Assembly: GCA_030272585.1 (NCBI GenBank) | Contig: BSYQ01000004.1 | Location: 1,860,001 to 1,924,000 of the forward strand | Length of the DNA stretch: 64,000 nt | Source of the DNA: Bryopsis sp. KO-2023 | Lineage: Eukaryota > Chlorophyta > Ulvophyceae > Bryopsidales > Bryopsidaceae | Direction: 5' to 3' | In this document: piece after piece, positions 48,110-64,000 of the stretch | Layout: the number at the start of each line of letters is the position of its first letter | How positions within the stretch are numbered: the first letter of the stretch is position 1 | Translations under genes and position numbers: made by a program | The notes under the pieces: model-generated | What the model saw: only the letters and a program-made list of their open reading frames with translations | Told to the model about the DNA's origin: nothing | The model's database searches: none

Positions 48110-49964
48110 CCCTGACGCTTCCGATGCCCCTCGGTCGCTCGCTCGTGCAACGGTGAAACCGAGTTCAATGCGACCTGGCGGACGAAAGGAAAATAAGAAT
48201 GGCTCAAACAAACGAGACTGCCCTGGCGTTTTCTCGTCCGTTCCCGCACCAACCCCATCAACTCAACTTCCACGCGGAACACCCAACACTGGACGTAAAC
48301 GTCAACTTTTCAGTCAGAGGTTTGATATCGCCAGCGTTGTATCTCAGAGGGGGGGTGTATTCGAAAAGTTCGTATCACTACGTCTAAAACGCAAGCCCCA
48401 GAGGGAAGTATGTGCATGCGACTGTTATGAGTTTGGAGAGGGCAGGGGTGAGGGACTTTGGCAAGAGTCGTCACCCCTGGCGCAATCGATTCGAGTGACT
48501 ACCACTCGCGATTTTTGTTCTGCATAGCAATAAGGGGGGAAAACACCACAGAACATCCTCACCGTTTTTCAGACAAGGCCCGCCGGCAGGGAGTCTCGAC
48601 GCACTTGGTTCAAGCCTTGAGTGGTGTTTTCAACGCAAAAGAAAATTACTGATGATGGAAAAGAATCGCTTGATGGAATCCTTGAACCTGCTGCGAACTT
48701 CGCCCACAGTTCCCCGCTGCACCGCCCATACGATGGCATAAAAGAGGTGGTGTACCTCGCCCAGATCGACACAAAGTATTGGCAGAGGAACGCAATTCCA
48801 CAGAAACAATGAAACAGTGGCCAGGCAGCTCGACAGATCTGAAACTCAACTTGGTCCATTGTGTTCTCACATTGCACTGTGTTTGTTTGAAAATGTAACA
48901 ATTCTTAGTCTATTTTATAACTCAAAACACTATTTTGTTTTCTGGTGCCCCATCTGTTTGAATGTCACAGCTTTTTTCACAGCAATGATGCTGCGAGGCA
49001 GGAATTGTTAATTTAGGCCACGAACTTTGCACATGATCAGCAGTCCAAAAGAAAACATGATGCAATTGCCAGTAAATTCCACTGCTAAGCTCCTTGTCAA
49101 GAACTTCAACTCTTCCTAGTTGAGCAAGGCACTCTGGCAACAAAGGTGTACAATACATGTAGGTTTTTCTGGATCTCAGTTGGCTTCATGGGAGAGAAGG
49201 ACTGGGGTGGGGTTGGGAGGAAAGGGAAAAATCGAATGTTGGGGGAGTATGTTTTGCATTAATATTCTGTTACTGCAACAAGGGTGGTGGTATGGTCTTT
49301 CAGAAGCACACGCACTCCGAAAATTCAAGCTCGCTTATGGATTCTACAGGTTTTCCTTCTTTTCTTTCTTTCGAATCGCAAGCCGTAAACAGAGATTTCC
49401 GAGGTGGAGAGGATTTGGGGTGCCTTCACAAAAAATTGGTGAAGGCACCCCACATTATATATATATATATATGCACAGTGGTTTTTGATACGGTGACAAA
49501 CATTGTTTGGATGGGAGGTACTGCCTTTCCAGAAAAAAGAACATTCCTCAACCCCTTCCATAATATTCTCGGAGTTTTTGCAAGATCCATCATATCAATT
49601 CTGAATTACAAAAAAGCATTCATTGAGGGAAAAAAAAATCCGAAGACACACTGACAAAATTCTCCATCTGTTTCTTGTATCCTCCTCATGATGAGATGTA
49701 AAAAAAACAGCATCTCGATTCATCCAGTCAAAACATTCTTTTTCGTTTCCTAAGTAATTCTCTCTCAACATTGCCGAACTCCCCTGCCTCATCATAAACC
49801 TGAACAAAAAAACCAGGACAGCAGAGCTATGCCAACAAAACAGACACCTGACGTATTCAAAACGAATTCATCCATTTTTTTCCTCTCTCGTTAGTTTCCC
49901 CTCGTTTTTTTTTTTTTTTTTTGAGATTTTTCTTTCTGAAATTTCCAATTCCTCCGATATCTCA
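48110..49964. other. Intergenic DNA, no gene seen
   Basis: This contains the promoter of the SAND-ARID gene at its left end and the 3' flank of THIC at its right. No open frame has a recognisable domain. A 13-bp hairpin followed by an (AT) tract lies at 49417-49473. Confidence 0.45.
49417..49451. repeat. 13-bp perfect hairpin next to an AT tract
   Basis: GGGGTGCCTTCAC (49417-49429) pairs exactly with 49439-49451 around a 9-base loop, and an (AT)n run follows at about 49456-49472. No gene association is seen. Confidence 0.7.
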
Positions 49965-53975
<4,011 letters not shown>

Positions 53976-54123
53976 GGTCGTTGTATCGAAAGCGAATTCG
54001 TGTGAGATGGAGGTGGATCAGATAACAAACGCGAACAGAATTTAGCTGTTTGGCCTGCGGGCGATCAGTCCGTCAATCAACCGACGTCGCTTCGTCACGT
54101 GACTCATTCTTCAAAAAGCAGAA
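53976..54123. promoter_or_regulatory. Compact bidirectional promoter, THIC / RRP7A
   Basis: Only 148 bases separate the two divergent start codons (199 if RRP7A starts at 54175), so both promoters must overlap here or extend into the 5' exons. No core element was assigned. Confidence 0.6.
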
Positions 54124-56909
54124 ATGGGCCTGGGCAATTGGCGATTCTTGTCAAACTGGTGGCGAAACGGAAAAATGGCGTCGCAGCAGTTTTTGCCGTT
54201 GGGTGTTCGAACGGATGGAGAGGGAAGCGCGTTGAGATATGTGTACGTCAAACCCCACCTGCAGGAATCTGAAGAGAGGCCGAGGGCCGCCTTTGTCGTG
54301 GCAATTCCGGCCAGACTTTCAGACATAACACGACTGACGGAAGCTTTCGGTAGCTTTGGATCAGTGGAGCAGATAGCATTCCACCCCTCCATAAAGGTGA
54401 AGAAGCGATATATCTTGGGCAGTTTTGCCAAGCAGGGTTGGTTTCTGGACAAAGAGAAAAGGATGTCATCGCTGTCGCCCAGTGACTGACCAGCAAGTTT
54501 TGATGGAGAGTTTTTTTTCAAGGGAAAAGAGACTGTGACTGAGGGAGTTTTTGTTTGTTTTTTTGGACAAGTCCTAATAACAGAGTTCGGCGATCATCAT
54601 GTTCACCAAACAGTCTGGCTTGGCTAAGTTGTTGAAGACTGCAACAGCAGGGGGAAGCGTCAATTTCCCGTGTGACGATGATGTTGAAGGAAATGGACTC
54701 AAAGGTTTGCCGTAGACATTTGCTTTTACGGTTGGATATATTTTCACAGACTGCTTTTTTGACCATCCTTTTTTTATATTTTTTTCATTTGATTTCTCAT
54801 TTTTTTCTTTCATTTGATTTCTCATTTTTTTTCTTCCATTTAATTTCTCATTTTTTTTCTTTCATTTAATGTCTCTTTTTTTTCCTTTTTTTTTCACATC
54901 TATATATTTGAATGAACAGTCCCTGATGCAAGATGAAAAATTGATGGTTGATATGGCCATTTGATGGCATTTTTTTTGGCCCTGGTTGGATTTAAAGTCT
55001 TGATTTTTCAGTCGAGCATGGTGGATTGAATATCTTTTTTCAAATTCAGGATGGCTAGCAGAATATCAGGCTATGCGGCCAAAACCTGAAGTTTTGCAAA
55101 CCCAGGTGATTGCATCTACATTATAAAAGACATGCACCGATTTGAAAATTGAGAGAAAAATTCAGCGGGAAGCTTGTTGGTATTCAAAACCAAAAGTCGT
55201 TTGTGAAGCTTTTTTTTTTTTCAGAAAGCCTGAGGTCTGCGATTGTTAGAAACAGAATTTTCTGAGAATTGCTGGCTGTGGGCGAAATCGATGTGGGAAA
55301 AGGCGTGGTTTTGGCATAAGTAGCCTTAGCCGAGATTATACTCCAACAGCCAGTCATTTGCTAATGTTGAAATGCATCCAATCGCATCCTCCTCCCCCCC
55401 ATCGAAAGATATATGATTAAGGCATTAAAATTCTTTTTTGCACCTTCAATGAACTAGAGAAACAGCCCATTCCTGGGCACACCCCACCTGGCTTTTCGCC
55501 TTTTTTTTCCTCTTCTCTTTGTCTCAACTGCGGGTGGTTATTTGGAATTTGCAGGTGGACTCTTGGATGCGGGAATTCGAAGAGGAAGAGGAGCGGAAAA
55601 GGCTGGAGAGAATTCGTGGTGTGGAGGAGGGAGGATGGGTTACCGTTGAAGCTAAGGTGCGTCCAATTTGGGGTGGTGCACGTTCGCTGTGTCAAGATCT
55701 CTCATTTTCTTGTCAGTAATACAAAGTTGTTTGTAATATTCACTATGTTTTTTTTAATGATTTTTTTATTAGGTTGTTTATCTTTTTTTTTTTTGGGGGG
55801 GGGGAGTGCCTGGTCAGAGATTTACAAATTCCCTTTGAATCTCTGTCATGCGGTGTCTTCAGAATTTGTTTCTTATTTATGGTTTTGTTCCATCCCCCTT
55901 GCTGGAGATGTAGATGCCGATGTTACAATTTAATTTTTTTTCATTAAGCCGTGGAATTCCCACAAGACGTTCAACACAGTTTTTCAAATCGATTCCGAAT
56001 TCAATTTTTGTTTTGGAAATCCTATCTGCAGGGCCACAAGAAAACGCAAGTCGATCCTGGGAACAATTTTGGCGGTGTTTCTCTGGCTGCTGCAGAGAGG
56101 AGAAAGCAGAGGTCACAGGTATGTAATCATTGGTGGCAATATGTGTTTCTCTGAAAAATCTTGGCCTCGATGATGTTCGACCAGCGTTTATAAGACAAAT
56201 CAATGAAAGCCCTTATTGAATGAGGTGCATCACCCGCTCCACTCCCAAAAGTTGTGTATAAAACTTCCAAACAAAAAGGGATCTACTTTGTTTCTGATGC
56301 AAAGTCGAGTAGTCAATGATTAGTCGACTGAGTGCCCATGAATACCCCCACCATGGTGTTTTGTAAAACTTTGAGAAATTGGATGCCATATCTGTGTGGG
56401 GAATGATGTGGTGATCTGTGTAGGGCGTCTCGTGACTTTTTTTCTGTTCTGCTTTGCAGCCGAAATTTTTTGAAGACCTCTATAGATTCCAGCAGAAGGA
56501 CAGGCGGCTTGAAGGTAAAATACAGTGCTTATCTTCATACACGCTGGGACACATGTGTATAATATTTCCATTTCGACATTTTTTTTGGGGGGAGGGGAGG
56601 GGGGGGGTAGGAGGTGGACAGAGTGAATTGAGTTGGCGAAATGAAGCTGGTCCCCACACCAGAAATGAGTAACAGCTACTTCCAGCGTTTTCCATTGGTA
56701 CAGATCTACAGCTTCCCCCATTTCCACTAGAGGACGATGAAACTTCTCATTTGGCATCGCAAAAACGAATTGTGGGGACTCATGACTTGTTTGTTTGCTT
56801 TTTTTCTGTTGTTTTTTTATCAGGGGTTCTTGCTCTTCGACAACGCTTCAAGGAAGATCAAGACCGGATAACAGAAATCAGAAGGGCCAGGAGATTCAAT
56901 CCATATTGA
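54124..56909 (+). CDS. RRP7A: Ribosomal RNA-processing protein 7
   Basis: A nucleolar small-subunit assembly factor. Seven exons give 259 aa: 54124-54396, 54584-54704, 55050-55105, 55555-55656, 56032-56118, 56460-56514 and 56824-56909. An RRM-like N-terminal domain reads RYVYVKPHLQESEERPR, AAFVVAIPARLSDITRL and SAIIMFTKQSGLAKLL. The linker has WLAEYQAMRPKPEVLQTQVD. The family-defining C-terminal RRP7 helix region reads EEGGWVTVEAK, then FFEDLYRFQQKDRRLEGVLA, LRQRFKEDQDRITEIRRARR and FNPY, matching the LR..FEEDK.RI...RA.RKF.PY ending of other RRP7 proteins. Phases agree at every join. ATG at 54175 (MASQQFLPLGV) is an alternative start. Confidence 0.9.
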
Positions 56910-57775
56910 TCGCTTCAGCTTTTTTGTTTCTATTAGACTGATATATCTTAGAGTTAGTTGGTGGGGTTCAATTCTCTGCGATGTCCCGAGTAGTGTAGAA
57001 TATTCAAGTCCTAGAGAAATGTGTGGAAAGAAGGCTTGTCTGTCAGATTTAGATGGAAGGCACCGTTGTTAAAAGGTAGTTTTTACAAGTGTCTTTGACA
57101 CCTCCAGCATGTAATCTTTCTTTTTCCAATATTGGGAAGAGAGATAATTGATACACAACCGAACCCCATAAGATCTTGATTTTTTCACACAGACACAGCG
57201 TTTGGTGGTTCGTTGTGGAGGAGATTTAGAAGAGATTGGGCAAACTCAACAATAGGGATGTTCAGCAATTCAACGATAGCACTATTTCGACGTTATTACT
57301 AATCGAAATAGCGTCGTTGGGGCGAGTCGTGGGCGAAAACGATAGCAAAACACGCTATTTCGCTCAGTAATAACGTCGAAATAGTGCTATCGTTGAATTG
57401 CTGAACATCCCTAATATGAATTGGATACGACATCGGACCCTCTCTCACACTTCAATTACCCAACGCGAGAAGGGTGTTACGCATGTTCAGGAATCGATCT
57501 CTACTGAACACCAATCCAGAGCGATGCAACAGACGATGCAGAGAGGCAAACCCAAGGCTTAAAAACTACCAATATCGAACGCATCGAAGCATGCGGCAAG
57601 TCTGATTCCCAGTTTTTCTTGTCGGAAAATTCTTGGCTTGCTGGTACCCTGTGCTCGGCCCGCCGCGTGCGTACATTGCTTCACAAAGAGTGAGTTCTAG
57701 ACGAGACGTCGAGCAGCAGACACAAAAATCATACAGAATCTTCGTTTCTGGTTTTTTTTTATCCCGCTGTTCGAC
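56910..57775. other. Intergenic DNA with a small inverted-repeat element
   Basis: This is the 3' flank of RRP7A and the upstream region of uridine phosphorylase. Apart from the element at 57253-57413 no feature was seen. Confidence 0.45.
57253..57413. mobile_element. MITE with 48-bp perfect terminal inverted repeats
   Basis: The arms 57253-57300 and 57366-57413 are exact reverse complements over 48 bases, starting TAGGGATGTTCAGC and separated by 65 bases. Inner motifs (CGAAATAGCGT) are also inverted. It is 161 bases, noncoding, and can fold into one long hairpin. The terminal TA may be the target duplication; no longer duplication is visible. The perfect arms suggest recent insertion. Confidence 0.88.
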
Positions 57776-60771
57776 ATGCGAGTGCGTTGTTCGCACCCGA
57801 GCTTCACGGGAGTGCACGTGTTCCAGAAGGCACGACCAACGGCAAGAAATCCCGAACACAGAGCAAGCGTTTCACGGTGAGATTTGGCCTCGGTCGTCAG
57901 AGCATGAACATTTTAGTGTGTCCTCTTGGCTGTGTTGTCTCTGTGCTGTGGAGCTCTTAACCAAAAGAAAAACTGACTCCGTCTCGTTGGGATTATCAGT
58001 TTTCCGTTGAATTGCGTCAAGTCGCAAGCGGGCCCGCAGCTGTTTGGGGATGCGAACTTTCCAACCGACGCGGAAGGAAGAACCTATCATGTCGGGACTA
58101 AGGTAAACCCTATCGTGTCTCGACGAACGAATTTTGCGCGTCGAACGAACTGCGGATAGTGTCGGTGGCAAGAGACGTCACAGGAAGGCGTCACGGCTGG
58201 CAAACCGATTGCCAGGCTGGGTGTGTGTGTGTGTTAAATCTGGAGTCCGTAAAATCGTCCAATGGTGTTGAGAAACTGGGGGTTGGTAGAGTGGATTGGT
58301 GGCATCAAATGCATGTTGCATTTTATTTTTCTTCACAAAGATCCACACCCCAGATGTTGAAAATCTTTTTCTTTTTTTTGGGGGGGGCACGGGTTGTCTG
58401 GAAGAATGAGAGATGGACATCGATTTTGGGTATTGTGTGTGTTTGGGGGGTGGGTGCCTGGATACAATCCCAATTTAGCATGAAATGAACAGTCATGCAT
58501 CCAACATTTAACTGCCTGGATGGATTCAAAATGATCTTTACTTGTTCAACACTTTGTTTTAAATCGGCCTTTTCACTTGGAAGTAGAAAGGGGAGGTGGC
58601 CAATAGAGTCTTGACGGTGGGATGCCACAAACGGGCTGCCGCCCTTGCAGAATTTTTGGAACCTCTAGACAACGATGAGGAGGTTTTCTGCTACGAGAGC
58701 AAACGTCGATTCGTCACCTTCACTGGTGGGTTCGATGGAAATCAATCGAATATACATCGACTTGCTTTTTCATCGATCAGTACGGTTGAGTTTTAGGCGA
58801 AATATTTTTTTGGGGGGAGTTTTTCTTTATTCTGTTTCTTCCTTGGACCTGGAGGTTGCCTTTTTCTGTCTCGTGGAGACTGGCGAATGAGTCATAATAT
58901 ACATATATATATATCTATATATATTTGATGGATTTAATCTGCGGTTGTTTTTTTTCTTTTTAAGGGATGTTTCGTGGCACCCCTGTGAGTATTGTTGCTA
59001 CGATGATGGGGATGCCCAACATGGATTTCGTCGTCCGGGAAACTCGAGCTGTGGTGGAGGGGCCGATGGCAATCCTACGGTTAGGATCGTGTGGGGGAAT
59101 TCAACCACCTGCCAGACTGGGAAACTTAGCGGTGGCATCGAAGGGCTCCATTTGCATACGGTACGTCCACGTCTTTTCAGCAATTCTTTCCCTTGATAAC
59201 AGTGGGGGGGGTTTGTTGTTGTTTTTACGAGCATATGATTGCTGCTATGAAAACTGCACAGTCTTATTGAATTGCCCATATATGTCAGTATGATATTTGA
59301 CGGCCAGAGCATGTAGTCTGGTAGCATGCAGTGCCCCTCACTCTCCAAATGAAATAATCAATGAAGGTGTTTTTTTGGGTGTGTATAGATATATGTTCAG
59401 TATTTTTATTTTTTTTGAAATATATTGCATCGAGGGTGAAGATTCAAATGGGCCGCCACTTTGACTGCAGGTCCCCGGAACTTCTTGTGGTGTTAAATCA
59501 TATTTGTGCTGTTTTTCGAAGGCGAAATCCAGATGCCTTTTCCAATTCTAATGGATCCTGTCCGCCTTACACGCTATGCCATCCAGCACTCCCTGATGAA
59601 CGGCTGACCAAATTGTTGATTGAGGAAGGGCAAAGGCAGTTCGGAGAGGATGCCGTGGTGGAATGTCTCAACGCATCCGCCGACTCCTTCTATAGCTCTC
59701 AGGTCCGTTTCTCATTTCCATCCCATCCAAACATGGGATGGAGGCTTTCTATATTATTATTCATATCGTAAAGATTGATACGAAAAGGAAGTTTTGAAAA
59801 CTTCACTTGGGGCCGTTGAACAAATGATAAGCTGTTTTAAAACTGATGGAGTTCATACTGCCTTGAATCAAAACTCCAACTTGGAAATTGACCACCCACT
59901 TTTATGAGGTTTATTTCTGAGCCATACTTTTATTGCCCTGATGGCATCGCTCCTTCTGTTTCTGCGTATGTGAGGAAAACCCAGCAATTTATTTCCTCGG
60001 TGCATGAATAACTACTGTTTTGGGGAGGGAAGAGCTTTCCAATGAACTTCCTCTTTGCCACAGTCTTGCAGTGCTTTTTAATGTCAAGAATTCTGCCGGG
60101 GACATCCATCGCTCAAAAATTTCAGAAAACGATAGATGGGTTTTTTTTTGACACAGTTTCGCATTTGCAGGGGAGGGTTGGGGTGGCGTTCCATGACAAG
60201 AACGAAAGCTTGATTGAACATGTGGTGGAGGAGTATCCTGATGCAGTTAGCTTAGAAATGGAAACTTTTCAGTTGCTGGACTTGGCGAGGTGCTCTCAAG
60301 GTGAGGGAGGTTTGCGTTGAATTTCCATGATATTTTATAATCCCCTTCGCCTTTTCTGTCGATGTGGGGCAAAAAAAAAAAATGGGGAGCAGGGCAGGTG
60401 GAAAAAATATTGTGGGCTACGAGTTTTGGATTTGCTTTTGTTCAAGACCCGAGTTCCTCAGAAAAAAAAAAAAAAAGATCGAGTCAACCCGTGTGAAAAT
60501 ATTTGGTTAGGAAAGTACGCATCGAATCATGCTATACCATGCTAGGCTATACTGTGGCTTTGATTCATAACCCCTCTTTTTCTTTTTTCTTTCTCTTTTT
60601 GATTGACTCATGATTTTTGATTTTGATTTTGTGGAAGGGTCCATAGCGGCTGCTGGAGCTTGCCTGGTGTTGGCAGAGCGCTACACAAACGCGTTCCTAG
60701 ATCTACAAGGGCTGCATGATTTGGAATCCAAGGCAGGGATGGCATGCCTCATGGCATTGTGTCGATATTAG
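57776..60771 (+). CDS. UPP: Uridine phosphorylase
   Basis: Pyrimidine salvage: uridine plus phosphate gives uracil and ribose-1-phosphate. The model has seven exons and about 327 aa: 57776-57876 (tentative), 58000-58102, 58587-58725, 58965-59160, 59522-59702, 60171-60300 and 60638-60771. Conserved blocks are ANFPTDAEGRTYHVG, GEVANRVLTVG, MFRGTPVSIVATMMGMPNMD, FVVRETRAV, the phosphate-site LRLGSCGG, NASADSFYSSQGR and the ribose/base-site VSLEMETFQLL. The pattern fits the NP-I family uridine phosphorylase. Phases agree at all joins. The first exon (MRVRCSHPSFTG) is a guess from its strong donor and compatible phase. It is in tandem with RRP7A. Confidence 0.9.
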
Positions 60772-62202
60772 CGCCGATTGTTGCTACGATTGATTTCTCA
60801 ATAACGATTGTTAGGGGTGGCGATCCAACACCAAAGAAAAGTTTCAAATACCTTTACAGATATTTCTTTTTTAATTCTTGAGGGCAGTGCCAGCTTTTCG
60901 CTTTGTTCTTGATTGATCATTGCATGAATTCATATCGATTTTGATGGGAAGGGGGAAAGAAGCTGCGTTGTTTCAGGAGTAATTGTTTTATCAGGTTTTG
61001 GGCGTTTTGTTTTTTAATTATTTCAAGCTGCACTAGACACTTGTATTTTATGGTAGTAAAAAAGAGAAACGTGGTTTTCTTTCAGACCTGTTGCATCATT
61101 ACGTGAGTTTTTCGAAAGATGATGGGTGCTGTGATATTTTCTATACTTGTATTTGTGGTTTGTATAATATCTGGAGTTGATTAGAATTTGATGGAAGGTT
61201 AGATTTGGGGTGTATATTGGTATGTTATTGAAATAACTTCACAACACAAAACACATCGATAATGCTTTCGCTATGGATGCATGTGAATCTACTTGTCGAC
61301 TTCCTGAGTTCCAAGTGTTGAGCATATGTGGTGATTCAAACATGCCCAGGCCATGAACTCATTTTTTTCACATCGCTGCAAGGGCTCCCTTTGTTCATAA
61401 AATCACTGCTGGGGGTGGAAGACAGGCTGACAATTTAGACCACTCATGTTCAGCCAAACCAGCAAGGAGCAAAGGCAATGCATGCAGACCGTCATGTTGA
61501 ATTTTACGGGCCAATAAAAAGATTGCAAAGAAGTTTTTCTGTTCCTCCAGGCATTTGTCATCTGCAGAAAATGTTCTGCTTTAAAGAAAGCATCGGCTTT
61601 CTCGTTTCAAATTTGGGATCACACAAAAAAAGGGTGAAGATCAACAGGGTCATCTCAATTGCTTGTTTTGGGGTGTTGGCCCTGCCAAATTACACTATGG
61701 ATCGGGTTTTGTTGAGTAGAAAACGTATTCGAAGCAGGTCCCAACCTTTTGCGTTCCCCCTCCGATTCCCCCCCAAACCAGTGGAGCTACCCAGTCAATC
61801 ACCGCCGACCTCATTCAAACAGAGGCTGATGGCAATCCACCTGACACTTTCTTTTCTAGGTTTGGGAGGGAATAAAAAACAGAGGGTTCTTACGCACTGA
61901 AAAAAAAACCCAAATCCTTGTCCTTTGAAACCCAATCCCATCTTAATTGAAATAATCAAATCAACTTTCCGAAAAGTTTCTTTTTTATATCTTCACGAAG
62001 CTCCACTTCAATTCTATTTTCTCCAGTCTCCACTTCAATCTTTTTTTCTCTTTTTTGGGGGGGAAGGTTCCCATGTTAACAAAAGAATTCTCAGCTCCTT
62101 TTTTTTCCTAATGAGGGTTCGAAGCAGTCAACCAAAAATTACATTGAGGCGAAAAAGAGGCAATCACCCCACACAATGCCGGAAAATAACAAACGTAGCC
62201 AC
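60772..62202. other. Intergenic DNA, no gene seen
   Basis: This is the 3' flank of uridine phosphorylase and then featureless A/T-rich DNA. A 140-codon frame at 61478-61900 has no recognisable features. Confidence 0.4.
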
Positions 62203-63230
62203 GGTATGATATCCTCATAGTTGCGGAGTTTCCTTAGACTCGCAACAATCTTTGGGTGTTTTTTCTTTCATTATCAAAATTGAACAGCAGCGGGGTGAAG
62301 GCAGTGGTTTGTTTTATCTTCGACAAAGTTGATTTGTAAAAATATATATATATATATATATATCGAAATACCGTAAATGGGGTAATGTTTGCGCGCATGA
62401 ACTTTCGCGTGTTTTATTTTTGCGACTCTAATTTTTGCGATTCAATCAGGTCGCAAAAATTAGTGCAACGCAAACATTAGCCTGCGCAAAAAAAAAAAGC
62501 TCCGCAAAAGAAAAGCTGCGCAACACACGAACCAAGTGCATGTCTCTTCCTAGCTCATTTCCCCCTGAACGATACGAGTCAACACCCTTTGCGTAGCCCA
62601 TGCGGCTCCAATCGACCCCTCCCCAACCAGTCGCTGCCCTTCGCAACCTTTCTTAGCTCCTGAGCCATGTTCGCGACGCCTTCGGACAGCATGTACATAG
62701 CCGTTGTTCAGGATGGCTGTCACTGATCCAAGGGTGTGAAATCAAAGTGATGGATTATTGTGGGGAGGTACCGGTAGCTTCACTCTGTTTGCTTTGGCCT
62801 TTGTTTGCGTTGGTCTTTGTTTGCGTTGGTGGGATGTCTGCGCGCGCTTATTAATTGCGGTGCTTCAATTCTTGCGACACTAATTTTTGCGATTTTTTCT
62901 GCTCGCAAAAATCAGTCCAACGCCAACATTACCCCATTTACGGTACATTGTGGAGGAGAATCGCCACTCCCCTGTTACAAGAGAGTTTGATTTCAAGATT
63001 CGAATTGATTCCAAGGAATCAGTATTGTTGCCTCCCTTGTGGCTGCATGTCGACTAATCAGAAAAGAATTTCTGCCTCCCACTTATGCAACACCGCCGTT
63101 TCACATGGTGATGGGGGATGGCCGCCTGCCAGTGACAGGTTGGCTCAGGAGGGGGCCGACCGTCCATCAATCTGTTTGGGACGAAGAACGGGCAACAATA
63201 GCATGAGGATGTCGCTTGAAACGAGAAAGG
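62203..63230. repeat. Dispersed repeat R2, right copy, carrying a MITE
   Basis: This is the inverted partner of 24030-24665, interrupted at a TA by the element at 62371-62943. An (AT)n tract at about 62342-62362 replaces DNA present in the left copy. Confidence 0.7.
62371..62943. mobile_element. 573-bp MITE with TA target duplication
   Basis: Including the TA, the termini at 62369-62389 and 62925-62945 are perfect 21-base inverted repeats beginning TACCGTAAATGGGGTAATG. Subterminal AATTTTTGCGA motifs are also inverted. There is no transposase. The paralogous R2 copy at 24.2 kb has a single TA at the matching point, so the borders and the TA duplication are shown directly. The features fit a Tc1/mariner-type non-autonomous element. 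Confidence 0.92.
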
Positions 63231-63524
63231 CACTGGTTTGCTGGTCAGACTAATCCACCTTGAGTGTGAACTACTAGTATTTGTTTGTTTTCCTTATCTC
63301 TGGGTCGCCGTGAAGAAAGTAAAGCAAAATCGGTCATCAATATGACAAACTGTCCATCAACATGGAAAACCTGGACAAGAGATCAAAAATGTGGAAGGGT
63401 CTTACCAAGTGAAGAAAATGTGACTGAGCTGGTGGTGAAGGAGCTGGTGGTATTGTTTGTGCCAGAAGGACACCAGGGCACCAAACAATACGATTAGTTT
63501 ACGTGAGAAACGTGCTCTGCATCG

Positions 63525-64000
63525 GTGAGTTCGTGTCTGCCAACAACAACAACAGTAATTTGGGTGTCCAACAGTTGCAAAGCAGCAACAGGTTGTCTGC
63601 ATGCATCTGAAACTTTACATGCATAGTCTTACTATGGTAGTGCAGGAACCTGCCAAAAAATTGTGCGAACTGAATATGTGCCTCTCAAGTGGCACTTCCA
63701 TTGCCCCGCTAAAGACCAGGCAGCCGGTGACTTGTGCTTCTCCACCAGTACAACTCACATTATTGTCTGAAGGCCCATTTTCCTCAGCCGCAACGATCTT
63801 CTGTCTCTACTTCCTGACCTCTTATTGCATTTTGAGCTTTTTGATGAGCTTCTCACTTGAGGGAGGAGTCTCTGCAATGGAAATAGCATGAGATGGAATT
63901 TCTCAGAGAGAAGCCATCACAAGCGCCAGTTGTCCCAAGTGGATGAACACCAAAGAGCTAACATCGAACGTTTCTCAGTTCTGTTGAGCAAACTGGCATT
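63525..64000. repeat. Dispersed repeat R3, right copy (cut by window end)
   Basis: This is the inverted partner of 30179-30625, including the open frame at 63601-63891 with LKTRQPVTCASPPV and LTSYCILSFLMSFS. It continues past the window. Confidence 0.75.

Noticed and set aside
61478..61900. 140-codon frame downstream of uridine phosphorylase
   Set aside because: No recognisable motif; composition is like noncoding flanks.

Overview
This is nuclear DNA of a photosynthetic eukaryote. The genes are split by many spliceosomal introns, most of roughly 100-500 bases with GT..AG borders and a few apparent GC..AG. Intergenic DNA is long and rich in homopolymer runs and microsatellites. Two genes point to a plastid: nuclear-encoded plastid ribosomal protein PSRP-3 (Ycf65) and a plant-type thiamine-pyrimidine synthase THIC with an N-terminal presequence. 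The UPF1 and MED4 proteins also read most like land-plant and green-algal versions. I infer an alga of the green lineage. A glaucophyte or other primary-plastid alga is not excluded, and I cannot name the species.

Layout. 1-1240 is one arm of a long inverted repeat whose partner lies at 19.6-20.96 kb. A foldback element with a tRNA-like core (1.84-2.30 kb) and a tentative small cysteine-rich secreted protein (2.85-3.63 kb) follow. UPF1 (minus, 14.6 to 6.5 kb, 16 exons) sits head-to-head with a membrane-anchored NIF/FCP1-type pseudophosphatase (plus, 15.9-18.3 kb). PSRP-3 is at 21.3-21.9 kb. Two secreted-protein genes on the minus strand form a possible extracellular-matrix cluster: a glycine-rich protein (24.9-25.6 kb) and a 679-aa, 40-cysteine, alanine-rich protein built from two duplicated three-exon modules (27.1-29.6 kb). 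MED4 (minus, 31.4-33.5 kb) is head-to-head with a GUCD1-like gene (plus, 34.4-36.9 kb). An unrecognised 524-aa gene lies at 38.9-40.7 kb. After about 4 kb of low-complexity DNA comes a SAND-ARID DNA-binding protein (minus, 45.0-48.1 kb). THIC (minus, 50.0-54.0 kb, 10 exons) carries a TPP riboswitch inside one intron and is head-to-head, only 148 bases apart, with RRP7A (plus, 54.1-56.9 kb). Uridine phosphorylase (plus, 57.8-60.8 kb) is followed by repeat copies and a MITE to the window end.

How the genes relate. There is no operon logic. Three head-to-head pairs (UPF1/NIF-like, MED4/GUCD1, THIC/RRP7A) probably share promoters. The clearest regulatory circuit is THIC, where thiamine pyrophosphate should feed back on splicing through the intronic riboswitch. 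The most unfamiliar content is the duplicated silk-like cysteine/alanine protein beside a glycine-rich secreted protein.

Gene models were built by hand. Exon phases were required to be compatible and the total coding lengths divisible by three. First exons are the least certain parts.
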